64,000 nt of DNA from Daphnia carinata (taxonomy: Eukaryota > Arthropoda > Branchiopoda > Diplostraca > Daphniidae): NCBI RefSeq assembly GCF_022539665.2, contig NC_081331.1:8153534-8217533 (forward strand), given 5' to 3'. Positions 49,683 through 61,131 of this stretch are shown piece after piece. The first letter of the stretch is position 1, and every line of letters starts with the position of its first letter. Both the position numbers and the translations under genes were made by a program. Under the pieces are notes generated by a model. The model ran no database searches. It was not told where the DNA came from and was given only the letters and a program-made list of their open reading frames with translations.

Positions 49683-52335
49683 TGTTGCATCAATTCTCTC
49701 TCGTTAACCGTAAACAAGCAAAATGGCTACGTAATTTCAAAGAAAAAAGAATCTGAAGAACAGATGGCTTGGTATACAAAGAAATTCTTACACCGTGGTC
49801 ATCATAAGTCATCTGTCATCGGTCCACTTGACATCACCTCTATTCTGATTCGTATCTGGAAAACGGTAAGCTATCAGTCGTGCAATCACTGACAATTAAT
49901 AGTTTTCGTCTGTTATTATTGTGGTTGTGTTGTATTATTTATGACCGCAGCTCTATTTGGTTCCTTTAATCTAGATGGTTCGTAATTATAAGCGAAAACG
50001 GTCACATTCTCCGCCAAAAGAAGAGATAATGCATCGCGCTGTAACTTCTGTGTTAGCGGGAGGACATTCGATACGGCATGCCAGTTCATTTTTCAATGTT
50101 AAGAATTCCACTTTGGGCAGGTATTTGAAGACATTTCGCGAAAGTGGTCCTCCGCTTTCAACACAACGTGGTATGCGACTGGAACATGCTCGTCAAATTA
50201 TTCCGATTGGGTTCGAGATGGAATTGGCCAATTATTTGAAGACTTGCTGTTTGATGAGCCACGGCCTAACTCCAAGAGAATCCTGGTGCTTAGCCTTTAA
50301 ATTTGACATCGCTAACGGTTTAACCGTGCCAACAAATTGGATAGAGAAAGAAAAGGCATCCGAAGATTGGTTTGCGTATTTTTTAAAACGCAACCCGTCT
50401 TTGTCTATCCGCGCACCCGAGGCGACAAGTCAGGTACGTGCCAGTGCATTTAACGCACTCGTTGTAGACAAGTTTTTCGATAATTTAATTGAAGTCATGA
50501 CCAAATATCGCATCCGACCCGGCCGGATCTGGAACACGGATGAGACGGGCATTCCAACTGTCTTGTCACCACCGAATGTTGTCGCTACAAAGGAATTAAA
50601 GCAAGTCCAACAAACGGTTTCGGCTGAGCGTGGAGTAACCACTACAATAGTTGGCTTCATCTGTGATGCTGGAACTCATTGTCCACCCGTCTACGTATTC
50701 CCCCGTAAAAACTTCCTTTCGTCAATGTCTTCTCATGGATCACCTGGTTGTCTTGGTATTGCCCATCCTAGTGGTTGGATCAACGCCGACACTTTTTTGA
50801 TGGCACTTCAGCACTTCAAGAAGTTTGTTGATTGTTCCGTCGACAATCCTATTCTCCTTCTACTTGACAACCACAGCAGCCACATGGACTACAAAGTTAT
50901 ATGTTTCGCAAAGGAAAGCGGAATTCATATGTTGACGTTTCCGCCACACTGCTCTCATCGGCTGCAGCCGTTGGACATCGCCGTCTTCGGTCCATTTAAA
51001 TCTGCTTTAAGAAACAGGTTTCAAGATTGGCTGAATCTTAATCCCGGCAAAAGAATCAGCATTCACGATGTTGCGGAGTTGACTCGGGATCCTTATTTGT
51101 TGTCATTTACTCCAGAGAACATCATATCGGGTTTTAAGAACAGCGGCATTTCCCCTTTCAATAGAGGCATTTTCCCTGCTTCGCTCTATACGCCGTCGTT
51201 TGCCACTGATCGCCCGATTGGTAAGATTAAATCTTAAGTTATTTTGATTTATATTATTCTGAAAATCAATTTATTTATTATAGAGTCGCTGTCGACCGAT
51301 CCGTCGGAACCGTTGTTTCCTCCAGCGGCGCCTGAGACAGATTTATCGGTTCCGCATTCTCCTGAAGAAGCGCTACCAAACGATCTGATCGTCTTTCAAG
51401 TTCTGTCAACGCCCGCTCGGACCGGATCTAATGGTGTTTCTAGTCCGATTGTGCTCCCGGTAAATGTGATACCGTTTCCTAGGGTTAGCTCAATCTCTAG
51501 TGTGAGTGGAAGGCAGAGGACACAGGGCCGGACGAGGATACTTACGACCACACCGGAGAAAAATGCGAAGATCGAAGAGGCTACCAACAGAAAAACACGC
51601 AAGCCTCCCGCTCGTCAATTGGGTAAAAAACTTAGGCAGCCAATAGTCAATGATGAAAACAACTTGCGTAAAGAAGAAGAGGAACATTGAACATTGACTC
51701 TGATCCCCTATATCGCCCAGTCTATATCGCACCCGCGCCAACAAGAACACGTTCCAGTCGCCAGACTAAAGCTAATCCGCGACCGGATATACAAATTTAA
51801 TTATTGTTACTATGTTAATTTTGTACAAAACATATTACAACTCAGCTGTGATTTTATATTATGAGTTTTCATCATTCCTATTTTGGTATTTAAATGTTTT
51901 TTAACACTGACCTCCCTTTTTGTCGTTTCCTCTGGGCAATTTTCTAGTCTACAGCAACTTAAAAATATTCTCGCCGATCGGTTTAGCAAACCATGCCAAA
52001 CTATATACTGGCTGGTTTGTAATAAGACAACGTAATTGAAAACATTGTTTCAAAAATTTTAGGACCAACCAGTAACACGATATTGGCTCTGTCCTAAGTT
52101 ACCCCAGGTCCGTCCCAAGTTACCCCGGTGATCGAGTAAGTCAAACAATTTTAAGCCAATTTCTTATTTTTTTCTTGCCACTAAAATTTAAAATATTTTC
52201 CAGAAAAAAATTCAGTATATAAATTAAGAAAGTGTGGTTTTTATGGAAAAGAGATTTTTTTAAAATCTATCATTAGTCAAGAGTTTTTTGACGAAAAAGA
52301 AACGCGTCCCAATTAGCCCCGGTCTCCCCCTACTG
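49683..52335 (+). mobile_element. Pogo/Tigger-type DNA transposon, 5' end lost
   Basis: The right TIR is CAGTAGGGGGAGACCGGGGC on the minus strand (52305-52335), with related subterminal words GTCCCAAGTTACCCCGG at 52110-52127. No matching left TIR exists between 49683 and the gene, so the left end was removed at the duplication edge. The dinucleotide outside the TIR is not TA, so that side may also be altered. Confidence 0.7.
49975..51690 (+). CDS. Pogo-like DDE transposase (HTH-psq/DDE_1 family)
   Basis: Exon 1 49975-51220 and exon 2 51284-51690 join in phase across a 63-bp intron (GTAAGATT to TTATTATAG), so the stop at 51236 is only met if unspliced. The N-terminus has a psq-type helix-turn-helix (AVTSVLAGGHSIRHASSFFN, STLGRYLKTFRESGP). 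The DDE_1 core has Asp in WNTDETGIPT (near residue 187), Asp in LLLLDNHSSHMD (near 301) and Asp in HRLQPLDIAVFGPFK (near 331). A Pro/Ser-rich basic tail ends in EEEEH. About 550 residues, intact, so potentially active protein although the element has lost one end. Confidence 0.9.
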
Positions 52336-53289
52336 CTAAAGCTTCGTTTTCTTTGGTACCGTATTTTGTCTCAGCTTTTTTTAATTGTCTACTAGAATAT
52401 AATAATATAATATAATAATAATATATAGAATATAAAGTATGCGATCGGATGTTCATGGCCATTTTTTATTTGCGAAAATGCCACTCCTATTGTAACGAAT
52501 CGTCTAGCGAAGCCCCTTCTTACCTTCTTTCTCAAATAGACTAGAACCTCATACCTGTAGCCCCTTGTTACTCAGAGCCTTCATTTACTAACCTAGTTGT
52601 AAAACTCCCTTAAGAATATAAAAATAATGAAGACATGTCTGGGCACGCTGGCTAAAAAAAGATTTATTTCGGTTGGTCCGAGATTACCCGAAATGGCCTA
52701 AAACCGCCCGACCGATTTCTAGCTATCGTCCAAATTCGTTCGATACCGCCCGAATTTGCCCGCCTATACCTCTCCATTGCGCCCAAAATCGCTCGATACC
52801 GCCTGATATTGCCGCCTATCCTTTAACACTGTCCCGCAAGGCACTCACGGTCGAAGGCTAACATATAAGAAGCCATCGACAACTCACAGTAGTTAGTCGA
52901 CCCCTTGAAGAACTATCTCGTGTAGACCTTCAGCACCCTTCCGAGCCGCTACCTCATCCTCTCCAGCTGAAGCGTAAGTTTTCCTCTTGTTGCTCTAACC
53001 TGCTTGTTCCTCAGTACCCCCTACACTAGGTTTTCTGCTAAGATCCTTATGTGTTAATTGAGTTAACGGGTGATAAGTTAACGGCAATTGAATAAATAAT
53101 TTTTATAAATCTTCTATATCGTATAGTTTACTATTTTACCAATTTCCGCGAAAACTGATTTCCGAATCTCACGGATAAAGTAACCCTTCCCAGCGTATGT
53201 AACTTCTTCTCCCCTACATCATACAAATCGAAATCAAGCTGACTGCAAATCACTTGGCCCCTTAGGGTGCAACCTTTTAAATAATCTTA
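52336..53289. other. Intergenic, possible BEL/Pao LTR
   Basis: It begins with an A/T microsatellite (52395-52440). From 52492 (TGTAACGAATCG) to about 53218 the DNA has LTR-like features: TATA-type ACATATAAGAAG near 52861 and AATAAA near 53091, followed by retroelement debris. No second copy is available to prove the borders. Repeated words CCGCCCGA and GATACCGCC occur at 52700-52820. Confidence 0.35.
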
Positions 53290-53530
53290 GACGCGCCTGA
53301 ATCGAATACTGCTTGTAACGGGATCTGAAAATTTGTAAATGGAATTCTCGGTGTTAATTCATTCGTATTCGTTCTTAGCTTAGCGACTTGTCGGGATTTA
53401 AGCTGAGGCTCCCTATCAACTGACCCAAAGTTACAGTTGATACCTATTGGTTTCTCTGACGCTGAGGAGGACCTGGGATGATAGGCCTTTTCGGATTTTT
53501 CGACCTAGGGCAATTGTTTGACCTATGGTA
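53290..53530 (-). mobile_element. Antisense gypsy A-like gag/pol junction fragment
   Basis: The reverse complement matches about 361-580 of gypsy A, including the hairpin TATCAACTG...CAGTTGATA and the words GGGAGCCTCAG and CGACAAGTCGC. The slippery heptamer reads AGAAACC rather than GGGAAAC. It is a short remnant of a related element. Confidence 0.75.
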
Positions 53531-53549
53531 AATTACCCGTCAACAATAG

Positions 53550-54985
53550 CAAACTGGTGGTTGAGCTTATTCCAAGTACTGACGTTGAAATAGGCGACAA
53601 TCAGCCTGAGAACGACTACGATATCCCCAAAAATTACAAATCAGCCTCAGTTGAGTAGTCCTGTAGTAGAATCATTGGCTGGTCTCGAAAAAGAAGGTCT
53701 AAGAGCTGTAGGCCTAGTCAGAAATTTTAATAAAGGTTGCGTGTGATTGGAATTCGTTTGGATGGGTTACGCTCCAATATCTGTCCTGACTACTGTTACT
53801 AGCTTGGAAAGAAAACCAAAAACAGTTTCGTACATGGGTCGCTTGTTGGATAAGAAACATTAACTTTTATATCAAATTGCCAGAAATTGCAAATCAAATT
53901 TTAGAATTGTCTTATAGCTCTGTTTAGCTCATGAAAGGAACGATACGGTATAGTAACACAGCAGAGCTCCCTGTTTCCGATAAAGCCAAGTATGGATCAA
54001 GGATTGAAAATCATAAAAACAGTCGGCAGGATCGAGGAACTATATCGATTTAAAGTAAAGAGTCCTCCGAGCCTTCTCCCAGTCAACAGAAGGTTTGCGA
54101 ACAAGCTAATTATGCAAACGCATCTACGTCTATTTCATTCAGGAGTTAAGACGACTATGATGCAGCTAAGAGAAAAATTTTGGATCATCCACGGACGGGA
54201 ACAATTATAAACAAATTCTAAGATCTTGCGTCATTACCGCAAACAACAATCAAGAGCATTATGGAAGTTATTGCGCCTCTGCCACTTGACCGGATCCGCA
54301 AGAGCCATCGTTTGAGACAACTGGTGTAGACTTCGCAGAAACAATCTACGTGAAGAAGAGTGCTAAATCAAAATCTACCACAAAGGCTTACTTTGCCATC
54401 TTTACGTGTGCTGTTATCAGAGCCCCGCATTTGGAATTAGTGCACAACTTTTTAACACCTTCATTTTTACGAGCATTGCGCCGTTTCGTTGCTGGTCCGT
54501 TCAAGCCGTCAACAAATCCCAGCCGCTGACCTACACCTCAGAGGATGTGGGGTTGGAAGGCCCGTTAACCCCAATTCAACTCCCGATTGGTAGAAGGCTT
54601 ACTGAGCTTCCTTTCGTCACACAGCAAGATTTTGATCGCTCGTCTAACCGTAAAGCCCTTTTGCGGCGCGAAATACATCGATTAGCGCTAGTAAAAACTG
54701 GTGAAGTCGGTGGCACGTGGAGTATCTGTATGAGCTCGTCCGCCATAACAACTGAAAATCGAAAAATAAAGTGAAGGCAGGGGGCTTGGTTCTCGTACAC
54801 GATGACAATACTCATCAACAAATGTGGAAGTCGGGCATTGTATTGGAAACAGTACCTGGTAGAGATGGACACGTCCGTATCATTAGGCTGAAAAAAGCAA
54901 AACATGTCATCAAGCGCCCGGTTCAACGCTTATACCCGACGGAACTAAACATCAGACCTAGGAATTCGAACGCTGGAAGCTGATT
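53550..54985 (+). pseudogene. pol: BEL/Pao retrotransposon pol remnants
   Basis: Near 54060-54205, LLPVNRRFANKLIMQTHLRL and FHSGVKTTMMQLREKFWIIH form the integrase zinc region typical of BEL/Pao. Near 54515-54600, EGPLTPIQLPIGRRLTELP and near 54775-54955, GLVLVHDDNTHQQMWKSGIV and KRPVQRLYPTEL are the C-terminal DUF5641-type domain of the same family. Frames shift repeatedly and most of the integrase core is missing. It is a dead fragment. Confidence 0.75.
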
Positions 54986-55342
54986 TAATATAAGCGCCCC
55001 AACCGTCAACTAGGGATATCGGGTCGGAGCTTGCAGTTAACGAATCGTAACAACCAATGACTGGCGACGGAATATCAGGAATCGATTCTCCATCGCATCT
55101 AGCAGACTCGACGGGGGAGGATTTTGGAAAACGTCGTCATTATTTTAGATTTGCCCGTACCATTAAACCAGAGTCATAGAAACCTGGTTCCTTCACGCTT
55201 AAGGGTAAATGCTATACGGGTTTGCTGGGACTCGTGGTTGAAATTTTAGCGATTTTGTGGGCGGAGCTGTCCTTTCTAAAGAGCCATCTGTTGAGTAGAT
55301 TTAGAGATATCTCGACAATGATGTCGTCCACCATTTAGAAAC

Positions 55343-57089
55343 GTGATACTGGCTGCAACGGGGAATCGTTGTAACGTAAGTGGTTGTCGTGAAATTAATT
55401 CAAAAGGAAATACGAAGGAAAATGGAGTAACTTTCTTCAAAATTCCAAAGTTGTCGTTGACCAAGTGGCAAGGCATAATGCCAACAAGTCTATTGACAGA
55501 AACGTCTCGAATATGTAGTCGTCATTTTGATGCCAACGACGTAGTAAAAGGAGTCACTATATTAAATGTATTCCATCCCTATAAATATTGGAGACTTAGA
55601 GATGGTGCAGTTCCAAAACATTTCTTAATTCTAGGTAATCTAGCTCTACATTTCGTAATGTTAAAAGATTTTCTAACTTATTTTGTTGTATTAGATGTGA
55701 CGAGTAGACCACCACTACAAAATATCCTACAAGAAACGTGTAATAATCTGAGGAAAGGTATATGTTCATTTTATGGTGTTATCGAATTTGAAGATTGTAT
55801 ACTAATATTATGATAAACCACAATTTATATTTCCAGGGCTACATTGTGAACCAAATGGGGGTACGTTGAAACGTAAAGGTGCACAAATAGGTGGAACAAA
55901 CAAGAAGAAAACAAAAACCAGTAAACTACAGCATAACCAGAGAGCAAGTACAGCTGATAGCGAAATGGAAACGTTGAATTTACCACAGATAGATCAATTA
56001 GAAAATGTGACTGCCACTGAAGAACAATCAGAACTGACCACTGGTAATAGCGAAGTTGAAATGTTGAGTCTACCACAGATGGAACAACTAGAAAATGTCA
56101 CTGCCACTGAAGAACAATCAGAACTGATCACTGGTAATAGCGAAGTTGAAATGTTGAGTCTACCACAGATGGAACAACTAGAAAATGTCACTGCCACTGA
56201 AGAACAATCAGAACTGACCACTGGTAATAGCGAAGTTGAAATGTTGAGTCTACCACAGATGGAACAACTAGAAAATGTCACTGCCACCGAAGAACAATCA
56301 GAATTGACCACTGGTAATGGCGAAGTTGAAATGTTGAGTCTACCACAGATGGAACAACTAGAAAATGTCACTGCCACCGAAGAACAATCAGAATTGACCA
56401 CTGGTAATTTGATTAGGCCTAATCAATAAATTGTCTTTTTAAATTATATTTTTTCGTTTAGTAGATACATTGAACAGATATGGCATGGAAGTCTATGAAG
56501 GCTCTCAAACCAATGATGGAATATCAGCCCAACATAGCCAGAAACCAGTAGAAAACATCGTTGCTATTTTACAAGAACCTTGCAATGAACAAGAGAGTCA
56601 TCCAAGTGTAGAAGAAAAATTACATTACAACTCAACAGCAGCCAATGGTAAATCTTTTAGTGTTAACAAAATTCCAATTATCATTAATATTTCATGCTAC
56701 TTTCAGTTGTACGTTATATCAATCAAGGTGTGATGGAAGTTAATGAAGCAACCATTCCTATTACCGAAAAATCTACAAATGCTGAGTTTCAAACAAACTT
56801 TGCTACTTATCAATCGCTTTCACTTATGGTGAAATTACCAGATGATGGGCATGGATGGATGTGGTCGTATAATAGCCACAATCAAACAATTTTTTGCACC
56901 AATCCGGATATGTTACCACATGGGAATATGTTAGTGAGAACCGTGCAAGTTCTGAACGGCCAAAAAGTATTGTACTACTTCAATGGCAAGAATATCTCGC
57001 TCAACGATCTTGTGGAGACTTTTTCATCAATAGAAGAGCTTTCTAAAATTATTTTAAATGTACTTGTCGTAAAAACCCGGTTTCATTAA
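55343..57089 (+). CDS. THAP-domain protein with 30-residue acidic repeats
   Basis: Four exons join in phase: 55343-55634, 55837-56403, 56462-56647 and 56707-57089, giving 1428 nt (475 residues and TAA). Exon 1 has a THAP zinc finger: CNVSGC, VTFFKIPK, KWQ, CSRHF and the terminal AVPKHFL, a DNA-binding fold (C2CH). No ATG was found at the start of exon 1, so an upstream exon or the start is unresolved. Exon 2 carries a basic patch and five copies of a 30-residue unit (QLENVTATEEQSELTTGN). Exon 4 has an unrecognised domain (LPDDGHGWMWSYNSHNQTIF, VRTVQVLNGQKVLYYFNGKN). No DDE triad is seen, so it may be a binding accessory or repressor of its element. Confidence 0.75.
55959..56408 (+). repeat. 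Five tandem 90-bp coding repeats
   Basis: Units start near 55959, 56049, 56139, 56229 and 56319. Each encodes VEMLSLPQMEQLENVTATEE plus QSELTTGNSE. The inner copies are nearly identical, the first is more diverged, indicating recent expansion by unequal exchange. Confidence 0.9.
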
Positions 57090-57285
57090 ATAAACAAAGA
57101 ATAGGTACGTGACGAACAGCTGTTCTATCTCAAATTTCCCTCGTTTTGTGGGTCTCCTATGATTGGCTGTCGAAATTTTTACAGAAATTATCTCATTGGT
57201 TGTTTCCATGTAGTGCTCCACAAAAGCCGCTAGGGGCGCATTTTAAAGGACAGAATTCAACCACGAGTCCCAGCATACCCCGTAT

Positions 57286-59344
57286 TAGTGTTGGCGATTA
57301 TCTAAGTTCTGCTAGATAAAAATTATCTACGCCCCTTTTAGATAACGATACGATTATCGATAAAATATCTAATAACCCCCATCTACCGGCCAAAAATAGC
57401 ACTGCAGAAATGATAGGGGTTAGTTTATCAGGTTTGTATCGATAATTCTAAACAATAACTTTATGCTACAACCATCGTCTGCAATAACAAATGTCACAGC
57501 GCTGTGGTTATAGTCAGCGCATGTGGCCCAATGGTTCCGAGTTCAACGCTAGGTACGGATGTATGTTTTTATCGATTTTTTTGGTTGCAAATAATGTGTT
57601 TTATGCTTTGAAAAGCAAGCAGACGAATGAAATATTAGAATTCCGTTGTCGATTTGTATCGATACTATTCGACAACAATGCATTTGGATTATGATTCGAA
57701 TTTTATGAAGTGTGCTGGCGTAGAGCTATAAGGCGAGGTTCATGACACAAAGTCCTTAGGTTCAAGCCCAATCGGCGAATTTTACACAATTTTTGGTTTT
57801 GTGAGAAAAATTGCATATATGTTTCTACAAGAAGGTTTTTTTAGCAGCGGTAGCATTTGTCCTTTTTTAAAATATTTATAATATTATATTACGAAACTTA
57901 AAGCACTGATAAATTTATGGCAACACCCCCTAACATTGAAAAATTTCACTGCGCAGCTTCGTAAAATTGAGCAGACGACGATAAAATTAGATATTCGTCT
58001 GCAATTTGTATCGATACTATCCCACACTAATACCACCTTGCTGGTTATAGATTTTATAAATACGTCATGGCTATGTGGAAGAAGATGTGGTTCACGACAT
58101 TTAGGTACGGAGTTCAACCCTCAAAGGAGACATAGTATTTCACTATTTTTATTTATTGCAAAAATATGTTGTAGATGGTTTTTAACGGGAATTCACAAAT
58201 ATCTTGCATTACAGTCCTATATAAATATTGTGCCGTTTTTAAACTTAATTTGCTGTATAAGAATACTATTAATTTGCGGTGGCAACCCTGATATCAATAG
58301 TAAACAAATCTTCACTCTAAATCGTTGCAGACGACAGTAATGTTAGATTTTCGTCTGCAATTTGTATCGATACTCGTTAACATTATTATTATGTATTGCT
58401 TTTCTGAGAGTTGTCATGAGGGAGTAGCGCTGTGGATAAGTACTGCGACTGGGATTCGGAGTTCTCGAGTTCAAATCTGTTTTTGGGGTATTTTTTTTTT
58501 ACAATCTGTTAGACATTAAATTTTAAACGTATCTCAGTTATAAAAAGTTAGGATAATCGCTCTCTGTTAACTGAGGCGTGTACGATACTAATAAAATAAG
58601 ATTTGTAATTTATAAATGTAACAGATTTTCATAGCAAAATAGTATTCTGTTTAGCATCGTTCATAAAGCAGATGACGGTAAGTAACGGTTGCTTCTGAAA
58701 TTTGTATCGATACTCGGCACCAAACGTTGGACTTATTGCCTGACACACACAATTTGTGGAGAGTTGGCGTTGTGGATCTATTCGGCGCTCGCAATACAAA
58801 GTACGGAAGTTCGAATCCGTCTGCAAGACATTTTTTTAAAATTTGAAATACATATTTTTATATCCGGACGATAAATACATTTGCACAATGGTAAATTATT
58901 ATTTTCTCTACATTTTATATTCTTGTAGTAAACATTTCAACAAAAATCTATTATATTTCATAAGGCAACACTGATTTGTATAACTAAAATCATCTGTTAA
59001 GACTTGTAAAGTAAAGCAGACGATAAAAATATTGTATTTCATGATATTTGTATCGATACTCGCCAACGAAAACCATACTTGTGCCATGTCGTTTTTTTCT
59101 TACTGATTTAGCGGTGTGGGTTAAGTGGTGCTCGTAACACGAAGCGTCGGAGTTCAAATCTAGGCAGAGGTGAAAATTTTTAAATTATTATAGTTTTTTT
59201 TATTTGCACTAGACGCCATCTATTGTTAAATGGGAGATCTATTTGGAATGTTCGATACAGCGATTATCTAAAAAAGTCGACTATCTAAAAACTATCTAAA
59301 AATATCGATATATCGTTTTGAGGTTTAGATAGTCGCCAACACTA
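57286..59344. mobile_element. hAT-type non-autonomous element with 8-bp target duplication
   Basis: TIRs TAGTGTTGGCGA (57286-57297) and its reverse complement ending at 59344, extended by YTATCTAA. The 8-bp direct duplication CCCCGTAT occurs at 57278-57285 and 59345-59352, exact. An 8-bp duplication and this TIR type are characteristic of the hAT superfamily. The 2059-bp interior has no transposase; it consists of tandem tRNA-like units and repeated TATCGATA sites. Confidence 0.9.
57430..59185 (+). repeat. Tandem array of about six tRNA-like units of about 350 bp
   Basis: TTTGTATCGATA begins at 57433, 57653, 58005, 58361, 58701 and 59047 (steps 220, 352, 356, 340, 346). About 30-90 bp later each unit has an A-box-like stretch (for example TAGCGCTGTGGATAAG, 58425) and a B box (GAGTTCAAATC near 58467, AGTTCGAATCC near 58810, GAGTTCAAATC near 59151). 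Most units begin with a hairpin GCAGACGA...TCGTCTGC. Cloverleaf stems are not complete, so these are tRNA-derived, SINE-like monomers rather than tRNA genes. Confidence 0.8.
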
Positions 59345-59396
59345 CCCCGTATAGACTTTTCCATAAGCGTGAAGGAACCAGGTTTCTATGACTCTG

Positions 59397-59612
59397 ATTA
59401 TATCTATTTGGCGAATGCGTAGGGAATGAGGAAAGGCTTCCCACGCCACAAGCCCATCTTAGATTTTTTTTTACTGGTCACGACCTCGCTTAGGGTGAGC
59501 CTCCAGTAGAATGAATTGAGAAATGCTATGTTCAAGTCGTCATACTTACGCAAGACCAATAAATTAAGGAAGGAAAATAAAGAAATTCAAGGTTAAAGTG
59601 TTGGCGCGTCTA
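59397..59612. other. Intergenic DNA
   Basis: No gene recognised between the THAP transposon and the gag fragment. Confidence 0.45.
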
Positions 59613-59960
59613 TCAATCTACTAGGCAATTTCTAACGCAAAGGGTAAAAATAAGTAATAAAATTACAATAAAAATTCTTACAGGATATGCGCATTTGAAA
59701 ATTTCCTGCAAACGATGATGAGCGTATTCTACAATCTTTTCCCCTGGCTTACGTTTAGCTTTATTACATTTCTTTTGATAAAGGTCTTGATTTTCATCCA
59801 TATGAAAATGATTAAGAAGAGATTCTTTAATTACGGCGGAATCATGTGGATGAGCTTTCAAAGTCTCCTGAATAATTGAAAAAGCTTTATCTGTCAACTT
59901 GACTCTTAACATCTGAATAGCTTTTTCTTCTGACCAACCTGCCCACACGGCACGACGGGC
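59613..59960 (-). pseudogene. gag: Antisense gypsy-type gag capsid fragment
   Basis: The minus strand reads WSEEKAIQMLRVKLTDKAFS, then HFHMDENQDLYQKKCNKAKR and GEKIVEYAHHRLQEIFKCAY. This is the conserved core of retrotransposon Gag capsids of the Ty3/gypsy group. The preceding region (59960-60110) has remnants of the same frame. No pol follows. Confidence 0.65.
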
Positions 59961-60924
59961 CTAAGTACCGCTGCAGAACTTCCTACCATCCTCCTCAGTG
60001 TTCTCCATAACCGTCCTAAATTCCTTTTAGAACCTTCTTTTTGGTCACCTGGTAGTTGCCTGACAGGCTCTGCAGTCTCTCTTACATCACCTTCAGCTAG
60101 TACTAAGAACCTCCCATGATGAAAAAAATTGCGGATATGTATTCGATATACCTAGCTGCTTTATATAAGTTTCATAGAATTTGAATGCAATTAAAACATA
60201 AAAGGAATATTAAACGACAACAGATTTATTTGAAATTCTATATTCAATTTCAAAAACTTTATCTTTTATTGGGATTCGCGTGAAATAGGACTGAAACGAT
60301 ATAGGACTGGGAGAAATAGGACTGACTTTTAAAATATTTTAGTACAGTCCTATTTCTCCATGGCATTAGTCCTATTTCTCTTTATAGATAGTCCTATTCC
60401 GTTTAACTTTTTCCAATTGGAACGACGAGCCTCCAATCCGGATAAATTGCCTAAGAACGTCGGCTTATACCCAATTTCCTTTTTAAAAAACCGATGGTGT
60501 TAACTCATTACTTAAATGATTCACAAAACTTTTTTTATGCTATTTTAATTAAAATTGCAGGAGAACGTGAACAATATTGTATTTAATAGAGTTCATTTAA
60601 CAAAATACAATTTGAGCAAAATCAGAAATATTTATTACTTATATTGCACTTTATGTGGTCATAACAAACTTTTCCAATTGCACTAATGTTTGACTATTTC
60701 ACACTACTATCGTTGCATAATATACAGCTCTTACATATTTTGATTTTGCTCTAATAGTATTTTATTACTATTTGTTAATTACCATGAAATTACATGTCCA
60801 GTTACATAGGAGGTGCAATACGTTAGCCCATAGGCATTTTTTAGGTGGTATGATTGAAATTGGTCTATTTTTCCCGTTTTACGACCGAATAGAATGACAG
60901 CGAATTTTATTTTTCAGTAGACTA
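59961..60924. other. Intergenic A/T-rich DNA with a short-motif cluster
   Basis: Apart from gag remnants up to about 60110 and the AAATAGGACT cluster at 60275-60405, nothing is recognised. Confidence 0.45.
60275..60405. repeat. Cluster of inverted AAATAGGACT motifs
   Basis: GAAATAGGACTG occurs at about 60284 and 60331, with ATATAGGACTGGG between. The reverse complement CAGTCCTATTTCTCC, AGTCCTATTTCTC and AGTCCTATTCC follow at about 60354, 60377 and 60399. The central pair can form a hairpin around TTTTAAAATATTTTAGTA. Confidence 0.75.
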
Positions 60925-61125
60925 TGCATTTCCACCGCTAATGGCTGTTTCCTAGTTTTAACCTGAAATTTCTAATATAAGGAATTGCCGCATTTTCTGA
61001 CCAGATGTTACAGGATTCGGTTTGTCAGGTTTGGCTTTAGTTATTAGAAAAATAGGCAAAATGGTGACGCTAAGCACTTGGCTGGCATGGTAGTAACATC
61101 CAAAACTGTCACGATGTTGTCCCGG
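60925..61125 (+). repeat. Dispersed repeat copy, also at 18900-19060
   Basis: It shares ordered words with 18900-19060 (CGCTAATGGCT, TTTCCTAG, GCTAAGCACTTG) over about 200 bp. The 61132-62027 element lies directly after it. Confidence 0.5.
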
Positions 61126-61131
61126 ATCATA

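Larger units (their letters stand above)
55169..59396 (+). mobile_element. THAP-gene DNA transposon, split by a hAT element
   Basis: CAGAGTCATAGAAACCTGG starts at 55169 and its reverse complement ends at 59396. The imperfect inverted repeats run about 75 bp on each side (shared TTCCTTCACGCTTA and GGGACTCGTGGTTGAA); on the right they are interrupted by the hAT insertion. Without the insert the element would be about 2.16 kb. Flanking target duplication is not clear (CATTAAAC left, ATTATATC right). The encoded THAP protein suggests P-element-like or other THAP-dependent mobilisation, but the length is too short for a full transposase. Confidence 0.8.

Noticed and set aside
52492-53218. A firmly bounded BEL/Pao LTR
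   Set aside because: TATA and AATAAA are suggestive, but there is no partner LTR or target duplication; left as a possibility only.
55994-56401. Minus-strand Ser/Cys-rich open frame opposite the THAP repeats
   Set aside because: It is the shadow of the 90-bp coding repeats; the plus-strand frame splices cleanly.
57430-59185. CRISPR-like array from regularly spaced repeats
   Set aside because: Spacing of about 350 bp, unit-wide similarity and eukaryotic context fit a tandem tRNA-like repeat, not a CRISPR array.
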